A program made the translations under genes and the position numbers. Of a DNA stretch of 64,000 bases, positions 1-7,929 are shown piece after piece. The stretch lies in NCBI GenBank assembly GCA_947458545.1, contig CANGYH010000001.1, forward strand, positions 124,001 through 188,000. The letters run 5' to 3'. The notes under the pieces were generated by a model. It was given only the letters and a program-made list of their open reading frames with translations. It was not told the origin of the DNA and did not search any database. Origin of the DNA: Cytophagaceae bacterium (GTDB lineage Bacteria > Bacteroidota > Bacteroidia > Cytophagales > Flexibacteraceae). Numbering within the stretch: position 1 is the first letter of the stretch; the number at the start of each line of letters is the position of its first letter.

Positions 1-819
1 GGTGGGCGCGTCGTTGCTCTCTGGGTAGAGGTAATTCTGCAGCAGCAGGCTGTCTTGCCGCAAGCGGAACTTATAGCTGTACTCCTCATAATTGGTAACC
101 GAGATGGCTACCAGGTAGGCCGCCGTGGGGTAGGTGCTGCGCCAACGGTAAACATGCCGCCCCGGGGCCGAGGGTGTAATGCTTTGCAGCAAACCATTAG
201 ATCCTACTTTATTACCTATGGGGCAATCTACGTTTACCTCTACGGTGTCGGTTTTGTCTGCCAGGCTTTGCTTGCAGGGCCACCAGTCTCTGGCGCCAAA
301 GGGTTGCGAGAGCGTCCAAAGGATAGGTGCCCCGTTGTGCTGGCTTTGTACAAAGCTGCCAAAGCCCGAGGCAGGCGGCACACCCTTGTAATAAATCTGC
401 ACAGAGTCTATGCGCCCAGGCGCTCCAAGCTGGGGTAGGGGGATCCGCACCACATTGGGCGACGACCGATCTACAGGCAGGCGCTGGGTGCCGTTGTAGC
501 GGACAGAATCTACGATCAGCTCGGTGGCCAGGTCGAAGTAGAGGGCTTGCAGGTCTCCGCCTACCCAACGGAAGCGGCTCGTAACCGAGCCCGCGATGTA
601 GCGCTGGCTTGGGTCTGCGCGCAGGTCTAGCCGCTGCCTGACGATGTCTATGTTGTTGGAGCGTGAGTCAAAAGCGCCTGTTGCGATGCGCTGATCAGCC
701 AGTTGACGCCCTTCTGCCTGCGCTAAATGCCCGAGCCGGGCCATGTAGCCGTTTTGCGCCTGGGTAGGTAGGGCCGCCAGGGCTGCAAGTCCACAAAGTA
801 TGATAGCAAGCTTTGCCAT
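1..819 (-). CDS. M1-family metallopeptidase, N-terminal part (cut by window edge)
   Basis: The reading frame opens with ATG at 819 and stays open for 273 codons to the left edge. Residues 1-22 look like a Sec signal peptide (hydrophobic run ending Ala-Gln-Ala-Gln), so the protein should be exported. The rest is a beta-rich domain typical of the M1 aminopeptidase N-terminus. The most diagnostic stretch is FGARDWWPCK at about residues 174-183, followed by a DKTDTVEVNV segment, as in Bacteroidota M1 peptidases. The zinc motif HExxH and any T9SS sorting domain lie outside the window, so activity cannot be checked. It is the last visible gene of a minus-strand run (41 nt after the nitrilase gene). 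Family assignment is by pattern recognition. Confidence 0.8.
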   Translation of the reverse strand, partial: MAKLAIILCGLAALAALPTQAQNGYMARLGHLAQAEGRQLADQRIATGAFDSRSNNIDIVRQRLDLRADPSQRYIAGSVTSRFRWVGGDLQALYFDLATELIVDSVRYNGTQRLPVDRSSPNVVRIPLPQLGAPGRIDSVQIYYKGVPPASGFGSFVQSQHNGAPILWTLSQPFGARDWWPCKQSLADKTDTVEVNVDCPIGNKVGSNGLLQSITPSAPGRHVYRWRSTYPTAAYLVAISVTNYEEYSYKFRLRQDSLLLQNYLYPESNDAPT

Positions 820-860
820 GGCTGCGTGTAGTTTGTGGTTGTTAAGGTAAGGCCGCAGCG

Positions 861-1640
861 TCAGACGATGCTAAAATCATCGGCATCTTGCCAGGCCGGA
901 AAGCTCTGCCGGTAGCTGGCCAGGTCTGCATAGCTAAGATTTACCAGGCCAATTTTGTTTTGATTGCCCAACTGTACCAGGGGGGTGCCGTCGTAAGAAA
1001 AAAGGGCAGAATCTCCGGCATAGTCGTGCCCGTTGCCGTCTTTGCCTATGCGGTTTACGCCGGCACAGTAGGCCAGGTTTTCTATGGCGCGCGCCGGCAG
1101 CAGCGACTGCCAGGCCAGGGCCCGGCGGGCAGGCCAGTTGGCAGTATAGAGCAGCAAGTCGTAGGCTTGAGGGTGGTTGCGGCTAAAGACGGGAAAGCGC
1201 AGGTCGTAACACACCAGCGGGCATATGCGCCAGCCCAGATGCTCGAAAACGAGCCGCGCTTGCCCTGGCCGGTAATGCTCATGCTCGCCTGCCATGCGGA
1301 AGAGGTGGCGCTTGTCGTACCAGAGCAACGGCTGGCCGGGCCGGGCCACCAGCAGGCGGTTGTAGCAGGCGCCTTTGTCTGCCGTCATCACCGACCCGAC
1401 GACGGCGGCATTCAGACGGTTGGCCGTCATGCCGAGCCAGCGGCAGGTATCGGTGTTCATCACCTCGGCGTGGCTTGTATCCATGCTGAAGCCGGTGGTA
1501 AACATTTCTGGCAGCACCACAAGGTCTGCCAGGCCGGCTACGTCCTCCAGCATCTCTTCTAGATGGGCACGGTTTTGGGCAGGGGCTTGCCAATGCAGGG
1601 TGGTTTGCACCAAAGCCACGCGCAAGGGGAGGTGTGTCAT
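861..1640 (-). CDS. Nitrilase-superfamily amidohydrolase (omega-amidase/YafV-like)
   Basis: Carbon-nitrogen hydrolase fold of 259 aa. From the ATG at 1640 the catalytic triad is visible: Glu45 in LPEMFTTGF, Lys110 in YDKRHLF and Cys144 in PLVCYDLRFP. Context residues such as MAGEHEHYRPG resemble the YafV/omega-amidase branch, which hydrolyses alpha-keto amides such as 2-oxoglutaramate; that substrate is inferred from the family. A TTG two codons upstream (1646) is an alternative start, but ATG is preferred. The gene is cytoplasmic, with no signal peptide. It lies 30 nt downstream of a glycosyltransferase gene on the same strand and 41 nt upstream of the M1 peptidase, so co-transcription is likely although the functions look unrelated. 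Confidence 0.87.
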   Translation of the reverse strand: MTHLPLRVALVQTTLHWQAPAQNRAHLEEMLEDVAGLADLVVLPEMFTTGFSMDTSHAEVMNTDTCRWLGMTANRLNAAVVGSVMTADKGACYNRLLVARPGQPLLWYDKRHLFRMAGEHEHYRPGQARLVFEHLGWRICPLVCYDLRFPVFSRNHPQAYDLLLYTANWPARRALAWQSLLPARAIENLAYCAGVNRIGKDGNGHDYAGDSALFSYDGTPLVQLGNQNKIGLVNLSYADLASYRQSFPAWQDADDFSIV

Positions 1641-1670
1641 TATCAACAGAGTTCGTCGGGGGTAAGCTGT

Positions 1671-2546
1671 TTATGCCGGACGTAGCCAGAACCCTGCCAG
1701 CCGCTTGGCCGTGCCAGCCAGCAGGTGGAATGGCAACAGGAGCGGCGGGCAATTCTTAAGGGCATACTTGTAGAAGTTTGCCAGGTTGGCACCACCCCTG
1801 ATGTCTGTAAGGTGTTTGATGTAGTTGCCCCAACTACGCCCCGCCCTGATGGAGCGATCTCCGCTGGCATCGGGGTAGGTGAGGATGGGCGCGTCGTAGT
1901 TGACGAATACCCTGAAGCCTGCGCGGCGTGCTACCATGGTATAATCATAGTCTGCCATGTAGTGCGGAAAGCGTACCGCATCAAAAAGGCCTGCCTTTTC
2001 AATACATGCCCTGGGAATGAGCAGCCCCCTGCCCGGAAAGTGAGAAACCTCGTGCAGGCCTTGCAGGGGCCTTCGGTAGGCGGCGGCTATGGGGTGGCGG
2101 CCATCTGTCAGCCAGTTCCAGGTGTCGCCCGCGTACGCAATCTTGGGTTGGGCCAGGTCTCCTTCTAGGGCTAGGGCGCCCAGCAATGCCTGGGGCTTCT
2201 CTGTAGAGCCTTTCAGCATCTCTGCCACAAACTGCGGCGTGCAGACGACGTCGTTGTTGAGCGTCATCACACGGGCGGCCCCTTGGCCCATGGCGGCCGT
2301 TATGCCCAGGTTCACGGTGCCCGTCCAGAAAACGTCGCCGGGCGTTTGCAACACCTGCACTTCCGGATAGTCTGCCTGCAGGGTAGGTAGGGTCTCGTCT
2401 GTGCTGCCGTCGTCTACCACAATGGTATAAAACCGCTGGTCTGTTTGGGCACGCAGGCTCTCTAGGCAGGCATGGGTAAAGTGCCACCGGTTAAACACGG
2501 GGATGACGATGGCCAGCTCCAGTTGCTCTGGGCGCAGATCTATCAT
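1671..2546 (-). CDS. Glycosyltransferase family 2 protein
   Basis: 291 aa. The N-terminus carries the GT-A signature: IVIPVFNR at about residues 13-20, VVDDGSTDET at 43-52 and an NND metal/nucleotide-sugar motif at 97-99. The later FPGRGLLIPRACIEKAGLFD and HYMADYDYT segments resemble rhamnosyltransferase-like GT2 enzymes (WbbL type). A hydrophobic, basic C-terminus may hold it at the inner face of the membrane. Its ATG overlaps the stop of the upstream gene in a 4-nt ATGA (2543-2546), indicating translational coupling. Likely role: adding a sugar to a surface polysaccharide or lipid-linked glycan; donor and acceptor are not readable from sequence. Confidence 0.88.
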   Translation of the reverse strand: MIDLRPEQLELAIVIPVFNRWHFTHACLESLRAQTDQRFYTIVVDDGSTDETLPTLQADYPEVQVLQTPGDVFWTGTVNLGITAAMGQGAARVMTLNNDVVCTPQFVAEMLKGSTEKPQALLGALALEGDLAQPKIAYAGDTWNWLTDGRHPIAAAYRRPLQGLHEVSHFPGRGLLIPRACIEKAGLFDAVRFPHYMADYDYTMVARRAGFRVFVNYDAPILTYPDASGDRSIRAGRSWGNYIKHLTDIRGGANLANFYKYALKNCPPLLLPFHLLAGTAKRLAGFWLRPA

Positions 2547-3340
2547 ACCAGACTTTTAATTAGGCCTACCACTTTGTCAATACTCCACGGAGCTTGAAAT
2601 CGCTCTACGGGGGCATCCTCGCCAAACCAGCCACGCTTGGCAAAATCAACGGCAATGTTGTGGCGGGCAAACAGGTCTTCTACAACGTCTCGCTTCCACT
2701 GCCGGCTAACGATGCCGGTCATATCATAGGGAAAAACCTGGTTGTCTGGGCCGAAGATTTCTCGGTTCAGGGTATAGAAGTTGTCTTGCTTGCGCCTGGC
2801 GCGGATGTTGCCGTAATACTCAAAGTGCCAGGGGTTCTCGTGCCGGCGCAGGTATTTGGCAAACCTGCTTTTGCTGAACATGCAGGCCTGCAGACTGATC
2901 CGATACTTGTCTTGCTGGCTTACCTTCCAAAGTCGCTCGTCGAACCCGCTGGGCACAAACGGGCCTTGATTACCGCCTGGCGTTAGGCCCAGGTAGGTAA
3001 TCTGATGCCGTTGCATAGCCTCTGCCAGGCTTATGAGGGCCTCGTGCTGCACGGGTGCTTTCAGAAAGTAGTCTTCTTGCACGTATAGTACAAGGTCTGT
3101 CGGCACTTGGGCCAGGGCGCATTGCAGGGCCTCTGTCCAGGTAGGGTGCTTGCCTCCAAAAGCCGCCGCGTTTTGGGTGCAGGTAATATGCAGGCCAGAT
3201 TGGGCAAAAGTCTTGCGCTCGGCATTCAGTACAATCTCTGCCTGATACTGGGGCCAGTAAATGGCCATGAGCTTAAAGAACGGCTCCCAGCAGTCGGCAT
3301 AGCCATCGGTGCTGTTCACCAGCAGGGTAAAAGGCAACAT
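2543..3340 (-). CDS. Glycosyltransferase-like protein, uncharacterised
   Basis: About 265 aa starting MLPFTLLVNSTDGY. An in-frame ATG at 3358 would add six residues. Because a -7-like CAACTTTG (plus positions 3366-3373, read on minus) lies only 7 nt before that ATG, the 3340 start leaves a more normal leader. The core contains LVLYVQEDYFLK, where the ED pair sits where GT-A enzymes keep their acidic metal motif, and a later YLGLTPGG segment. There is no signal peptide or membrane span. The gene is translationally coupled to the GT2 gene through the ATGA overlap at 2543-2546, so the two probably act in the same glycan pathway. I recognise the general type, not a named family. Confidence 0.65.
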   Translation of the reverse strand: MLPFTLLVNSTDGYADCWEPFFKLMAIYWPQYQAEIVLNAERKTFAQSGLHITCTQNAAAFGGKHPTWTEALQCALAQVPTDLVLYVQEDYFLKAPVQHEALISLAEAMQRHQITYLGLTPGGNQGPFVPSGFDERLWKVSQQDKYRISLQACMFSKSRFAKYLRRHENPWHFEYYGNIRARRKQDNFYTLNREIFGPDNQVFPYDMTGIVSRQWKRDVVEDLFARHNIAVDFAKRGWFGEDAPVERFQAPWSIDKVVGLIKSLV

Positions 3341-3494
3341 AGGGGGCGCGGCGGGCATAACAAAGCAAAGTTGTGGTATTAAATCGCTTTGCCAGCCCCT
3401 ACTACGGCGGCAGACCCTACATGGGTACCACTGGCTTTGCCTGGGCTTGCCACTCGTCAGGCATTAGCCACCGCTCATCCCTATTTCGCATTTA

Positions 3495-3515
3495 GTACTT
3501 GGTAATACAAAGTAC
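3495..3515. promoter_or_regulatory. Inverted-repeat operator candidate for PadR autoregulation
   Basis: GTACTT at 3495-3500 and its exact complement AAGTAC at 3510-3515 are separated by 9 nt. They sit between the -33 and -7 elements of the padR promoter, where a bound dimer would block RNA polymerase. PadR proteins commonly repress their own operon; the assignment to this PadR is inference from position. Confidence 0.45.
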
Positions 3516-3530
3516 CTAGCTATATGTTTG
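3499..3530 (+). promoter_or_regulatory. Bacteroidota-type promoter of the padR-pspC operon
   Basis: TTG at 3499-3501, a 21-nt spacer, and a perfect TAnnTTTG -7 box (TATGTTTG) at 3523-3530. Transcription would start near 3535, about 28 nt before the chosen padR start at 3563. An upstream in-frame ATG at 3524 lies inside the -7 box and so is unlikely to be used. Confidence 0.6.
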
Positions 3531-3562
3531 TACTGTCTTATACAAACAACCAGGCAAAAGCC

Positions 3563-3955
3563 ATGAATGTCGAAAACAACAGCGTCCAAATGCGCAAGGG
3601 CATCCTGGAGTTCTGCGTGATGCACATCATTGCCCGTGGCGAGGTTTACACCTCTGACCTGATTCAGGAGCTGACGGCCGCACGCATGGTGGTGGTAGAG
3701 GGTACGCTCTACCCGCTGCTGACGCGCCTGAAAAACGCCGGGCTACTACAGTATGCCTGGCGCGAAAGCACGGCAGGCCCTCCGCGCAAGTACTATAGCC
3801 TTACAGACCAAGGCCAGGCCAGCCTGACGGCCCTAACCCAAACCTGGCAAGAAATATCAGACGCGGTAGAGTACCTCCGCCAGCACCAACCTGCCCTTAC
3901 TCCCCACGCACCAGAGGCAGAGGATTCTGAAATACGCCCCTCAGACAGCGAATAA
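3563..3955 (+). CDS. PadR-family transcriptional regulator
   Basis: 130 aa from the ATG at 3563. It is a winged-helix PadR N-terminal domain: MRKGILEFCVMHIIARGEVY, then SDLIQELTAARMVVVEGTLYPLL (recognition region) and the wing with GPPRKYYSLTDQG. A short C-terminal helix (about residues 90-110) should make the dimer, and the tail is acidic and Pro/Glu rich. A further 13 upstream codons are open but overlap the promoter -7 box. The next gene, 57 nt downstream on the same strand, encodes a PspC-domain membrane protein; this padR-pspC pairing is common in Bacteroidota and suggests envelope-stress control. The ligand or signal is unknown. Confidence 0.92.
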   Translation: MNVENNSVQMRKGILEFCVMHIIARGEVYTSDLIQELTAARMVVVEGTLYPLLTRLKNAGLLQYAWRESTAGPPRKYYSLTDQGQASLTALTQTWQEISDAVEYLRQHQPALTPHAPEAEDSEIRPSDSE

Positions 3956-4012
3956 CACCGGCCTCTCTTTAAACTTCCCCTTTCTTACCCACGTCCAACC
4001 CAACCTGTGCCC

Positions 4013-5986
4013 ATGAAAAAGACCGTCTCTACTGCTATTGGGGGTGTCGTTTTTCACATCGAAGAAGACGCCTACCAACAGTTGGCTGCCTACCTAGAGC
4101 AGGTGCAGCGCTACTTTACCACCTTTAGCGAAGGCCGCGAGATTGTCCGCGACATTGAAGCTCGCATTGCCGAGCTCTTTGCCGAGCGGCTAAAGGCCCA
4201 CAACCGCGAGGCCATTGTGGCCGAGGACGTAACGGCCATTGTGGCCACCATGGGCACCGTGGCAGATTTTGCCGCTGCCGAAGAGCCAGCCGCAGACCCA
4301 GCCACACCCCATGCCGAGGCCAGCGGTGACCCTGCGGCCGGGGCCAACACCCCACCCGTGGATGCAGAGCCCGGCCCCTGGCGCCGCTCTAAGCGAGACC
4401 GCGTGGTGAGTGGCGTGCTAGGCGGCCTTGCGGCTAAGCTGGGCATAGATGCCCTGTGGCTGCGGGTAGCCTTTTGCCTTTTTGCCGTAGGGCTGGGGTT
4501 TTTGCCGGCCTTTCCGGTAGTGCTGGTGGTGGCTTACCTTATCCTGGCTGCCAGCATGCCAGAGTCTGACGCCGACGATGATTTGCCCGTCAACATCCGC
4601 AAGCTTTACCGCGAGCCGCAAGGCCAGGTCATCGGCGGTGTGGCGGGCGGCCTGGCTGCTTTCTTGGGGCTAGACGTGTCGCTGGTGCGGGTGCTGTTTG
4701 GCCTCAGCATCTTTTTGGGTGGCAGTGGTATTGTGGTTTATCTCCTGCTGTGGGCGCTTACGCCCGCAGCTCAGTCTATGACAGACCGCATGCGCATGCG
4801 CGGCGAGCCCATTACCCTCTCTGGCATCAGCGACAAGCTCTCTGCAGGCCCGGCAACCGCAGGCAGCCAGAGCAAAGCCCAGCAGATCGTCTTGCTGCCT
4901 TTTACCATACTCGGCCACATAGCACGCGCGATCATGGCCGTGGCCTTCGGGCTGGTGCGGGTGCTGGGGGCTTTTTTAGGCATCATCTTATTTGTCGTAT
5001 CCCTCTCTCTATTGGTTATCGGGGCAGCTTTTGCCTGGCAGATGATCCAGGAGGGCACATTGTTGGGCTCAGACTTTATCCACTTTGAGGGTGACGACGA
5101 CTTTGGGGCCTACCTGCTGCATGCGCCCTCGGCCCTGGTGTATGCCGGTAGTGCACTGGCCATCTTTCTGGGTTTAGACTTCTTGTTACTCTCCATGGCC
5201 TTGATTGCTGCCCGCAATGTGGCCGGGCGCTATGTGAATGTGGCTGCCGCCGCCATCACCTTGGTCTGCCTTGTGGCGACGCTGGTGCTGTTGCCCAAGG
5301 CATCGCGCACGTTTAAGGAAAGGGAGGTCGTTACCACCCAGGCCCACCTGCCTCTGAAGTCGGCCTCTATGCTTCAGATTGCCGTTCCGGAGGTAACGGC
5401 AGAAAATTCGTTTCGTTCTGAGAGGCTCTCGCTCACTTTCGCCGAAGCTAAAACCGACTCCCTTTCGGTGGTTCAATCCGTTGAGGGCCGTGGAGCAACT
5501 CGTGCGTTGGCTCTGGCGTCGGCGTCAGAAGTAAGGTATGGTTTTAGCCTAAGTAACGACTCTGTGCTAACACTTGCCCCCGCCTTTACCTGGACGGCAA
5601 ACCAGCCCTACCGTATGCAAAAGCTTGACCTGACGGTTGAGGTACCCCAAGGCAGGATCTTTAGGCTAGACGAGCGCGCCGCACAGTTGGCTATGGGTAC
5701 CTTGGCAGGTGTGCGGGCAGACTTTAATGCAGTTGACTTTGTAGGACGCCAACTGGTTTTTGCCCGCGGCCGCCTTACCTGCTTAGACTGCCCCGCAGAA
5801 GAAGCCGAACCCGATAAGACGGAAGATGGCTTTAACGCCCGGATAGATATATCTACCGACTCTGGGAGGGTGCAGGGAGATATCGAGGAGGTGAACATTA
5901 GCAAGAATGGCATAGAAACCTGGGTGAAGGACCCCAAAACCGGCAAGCGCACCCGCGTCCGCATCCAGGCAGATACGTCTGAGTAG
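4013..5986 (+). CDS. PspC-domain membrane protein with two PspC modules
   Basis: 657 aa from ATG at 4013 (a GTG at 4007 is also in frame). Residues 1-80 form the helical N-terminal domain typical of Bacteroidota PspC proteins (GGVVFHIEEDAYQQLAAYL, DIEARIAELF). A Pro/Ala-rich linker is followed by two PspC units, at about 122-182 (RSKRDRVVSGVLGGLAAKLG) and 200-250 (REPQGQVIGGVAGGLAAFLG). Further membrane segments lie at about 295-350 and 370-425. The C-terminal third is a soluble beta-rich domain with no recognised family. It probably resides in the inner membrane with a role in envelope stress, controlled by the upstream PadR. The duplicated PspC unit is usual in this phylum. Confidence 0.88.
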   Translation: MKKTVSTAIGGVVFHIEEDAYQQLAAYLEQVQRYFTTFSEGREIVRDIEARIAELFAERLKAHNREAIVAEDVTAIVATMGTVADFAAAEEPAADPATPHAEASGDPAAGANTPPVDAEPGPWRRSKRDRVVSGVLGGLAAKLGIDALWLRVAFCLFAVGLGFLPAFPVVLVVAYLILAASMPESDADDDLPVNIRKLYREPQGQVIGGVAGGLAAFLGLDVSLVRVLFGLSIFLGGSGIVVYLLLWALTPAAQSMTDRMRMRGEPITLSGISDKLSAGPATAGSQSKAQQIVLLPFTILGHIARAIMAVAFGLVRVLGAFLGIILFVVSLSLLVIGAAFAWQMIQEGTLLGSDFIHFEGDDDFGAYLLHAPSALVYAGSALAIFLGLDFLLLSMALIAARNVAGRYVNVAAAAITLVCLVATLVLLPKASRTFKEREVVTTQAHLPLKSASMLQIAVPEVTAENSFRSERLSLTFAEAKTDSLSVVQSVEGRGATRALALASASEVRYGFSLSNDSVLTLAPAFTWTANQPYRMQKLDLTVEVPQGRIFRLDERAAQLAMGTLAGVRADFNAVDFVGRQLVFARGRLTCLDCPAEEAEPDKTEDGFNARIDISTDSGRVQGDIEEVNISKNGIETWVKDPKTGKRTRVRIQADTSE

Positions 5987-6045
5987 GGCGCTGGGCCAAG
6001 GCCGCAATGCTAGGTTTGCACTTTGATTGTGCAGGCAGCACGGCC

Positions 6046-6585
6046 ATGAAACAGATTTTACCTCAGCGGCCGTCTTTGGCCGAAAGCCAGGCCTTGGCCC
6101 GGCTCCCGGTTTGGTTGGTGTTAGAAAATTTGCGGTCTGCCCTCAACGTAGGCAGCCTTTTCAGAACGGCAGATGCCTTCAGGCTAGGGGGGCTTTGCCT
6201 GGTGGGGTTTACGGCCCTGCCCGACCACCGCGAGGTACGCAAGGCCGCGCTGGGGGCCGAAGAGTCTGTGCCCTACCGTAGTTATGAGCAGATAGAAGAT
6301 TGCCTGGCCGCAATGCGGGCCGAAGGCTACCTGCTGGCCGCCTTGGAGCAGACAGACCAAAGCATGGCGCTAGACAGTTTTGCCTGGCCTGGGCAGCCGG
6401 TAGCCCTCGTGCTGGGCAATGAGGTTGAGGGCGTATCTCCGCAGGCCCTGGCCCTGTGCGACATGGCTCTGGAGATTGCCCAGGGCGGCATCAAACACAG
6501 CCTGAACGTGGCCGTGGCGGGCGGGGTGGCCGCCTGGCACCTGGCCCAGCAAGCGGGCCGGGCCGCAGGCGGGCCAAAGGCGTAG
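6046..6585 (+). CDS. SpoU/TrmH-family (SPOUT) RNA 2'-O-methyltransferase
   Basis: 179 aa from the ATG at 6046; a further 13 codons to 6007 are open but unconserved in character. SPOUT motifs are visible: LENLRSALNVGSLFRTADAF (motif 1), LVLGNEVEGVSPQAL (motif 2) and GIKHSLNVAVAGGVAAW (motif 3). The last two form the knot that binds S-adenosylmethionine. It methylates a ribose in tRNA or rRNA; the target is not predictable from this short form, which lacks an added RNA-binding domain. It lies 59 nt after the PspC gene and 48 nt before mraY. Confidence 0.9.
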   Translation: MKQILPQRPSLAESQALARLPVWLVLENLRSALNVGSLFRTADAFRLGGLCLVGFTALPDHREVRKAALGAEESVPYRSYEQIEDCLAAMRAEGYLLAALEQTDQSMALDSFAWPGQPVALVLGNEVEGVSPQALALCDMALEIAQGGIKHSLNVAVAGGVAAWHLAQQAGRAAGGPKA

Positions 6586-6633
6586 CTTTGCTTTGTCAAC
6601 TTTCAATAATCGTTACAGCCTCTCCCTCCTGTT

Positions 6634-7890
6634 TTGCTGTATTACCTTTTTACCTTCCTCGACGAGCGGTTCGACCTGGCCGGTGCCGGCGTCTTTAAGT
6701 ATCTAAGCTTCAGGGCGGTGGCGGCGGCTGTACTGTCGCTGGTCATAACTGTCTTGTATGGCAAGCAGCTTATTGGCTACCTGCGCCGCAAGCAGGTAGG
6801 AGAGACCGTGCGAGACCTTGGGCTTGAGGGCCAGCTGGCCAAGCAAGGCACCCCCACCATGGGCGGTTTTATGATTTTGCTCGGCCTGCTGGCCCCCACG
6901 CTGCTCTTTGCCAAGATTGATAACCTCTACGTTATACTGCTCATAATTACCACGGTTTGGCTGGGGCTTGTAGGGTTTGCAGACGACTATATCAAGGTCT
7001 TCAAAAAGAACAAAGAGGGCCTCAAGGGTAAGTTCAAGGTCATCGGGCAGGTGGGCCTGGGCCTGTTGGTGGGGCTGGTGCTGTACTTCCACCCCTCCGT
7101 CCGCGTGCGAGAGTACATGAACCGCGCCGTCAAGGTAGAGGACGTTAAGCGAGACGAGAACTTCGCCGTACGCCTGGATCGCACCATCGAGCAAAGCTTT
7201 GCCTACAAAGACGTCAAAAGTACTGAGACGACCATCCCGTTTCTGAAAGACAATCGCCTCAATTACAGCATCTTCACAGAGCCCTTTGGGGCGGGTGGGC
7301 TCACATGGCTGGTGTATGTGGGCATGGTTATCCTGGTCATCACGGCCGTTTCTAACGGGGCCAACATTACCGACGGGATAGATGGACTTGCCGCAGGCGT
7401 ATCGGCTATCATAGGGCTTACGCTGGGCATACTGGCCTACGTAAGCGGCAATACCGTTTTTGCCCAGTACCTGGGCATCATGTATATCCCTAACTCGGGC
7501 GAGCTGGTGGTCTTCTGCGCGGCCTTCGTGGGGGCCTGCATCGGGTTCTTGTGGTACAATGCCTACCCGGCCCAGGTTTTTATGGGTGACACCGGGTCTC
7601 TTGCGCTAGGGGGCATCATTGCCACGCTGGCGCTTGTGCTGCGCAAAGAGCTTCTGCTGCCCCTGCTCTGCGGCATCTTCTTGATAGAGAACCTGTCGGT
7701 GGTTATCCAGGTGTCTTACTTCAAATACACAAAAAAGAAGTACGGCGAAGGCCGCCGCATCTTCCGCATGAGCCCGCTGCACCACCACTACCAAAAGGGT
7801 GGCATTCCGGAGCCTAAGATCGTGACCCGGTTCTGGATCGTCTGCATAGCCCTGGCAGCCATTACGCTGGGTACGCTTAAGCTACAATAA
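6634..7890 (+). CDS. mraY: Phospho-N-acetylmuramoyl-pentapeptide-transferase
   Basis: 418 aa, an integral membrane enzyme that makes lipid I from UDP-MurNAc-pentapeptide and undecaprenyl phosphate. Motifs: [44 protein letters not shown] and the C-terminal [10 protein letters not shown]. It is longer than the ~360-aa E. coli enzyme because of an insertion at about residues 155-205, a feature shared by Bacteroidota MraY. The start is TTG at 6634: an in-frame stop at 6607-6609 leaves no ATG, and MLYYLFT is the usual N-terminus. murD follows 39 nt downstream. The usual companions (murE/ftsI upstream, ftsW/murG/murC downstream) are absent here. Confidence 0.97.
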   Translation: MLYYLFTFLDERFDLAGAGVFKYLSFRAVAAAVLSLVITVLYGKQLIGYLRRKQVGETVRDLGLEGQLAKQGTPTMGGFMILLGLLAPTLLFAKIDNLYVILLIITTVWLGLVGFADDYIKVFKKNKEGLKGKFKVIGQVGLGLLVGLVLYFHPSVRVREYMNRAVKVEDVKRDENFAVRLDRTIEQSFAYKDVKSTETTIPFLKDNRLNYSIFTEPFGAGGLTWLVYVGMVILVITAVSNGANITDGIDGLAAGVSAIIGLTLGILAYVSGNTVFAQYLGIMYIPNSGELVVFCAAFVGACIGFLWYNAYPAQVFMGDTGSLALGGIIATLALVLRKELLLPLLCGIFLIENLSVVIQVSYFKYTKKKYGEGRRIFRMSPLHHHYQKGGIPEPKIVTRFWIVCIALAAITLGTLKLQ

Positions 7891-7929
7891 CGACAGGGCG
7901 GCCCTTGGCCGGCCAAATTTTCAACCAGT

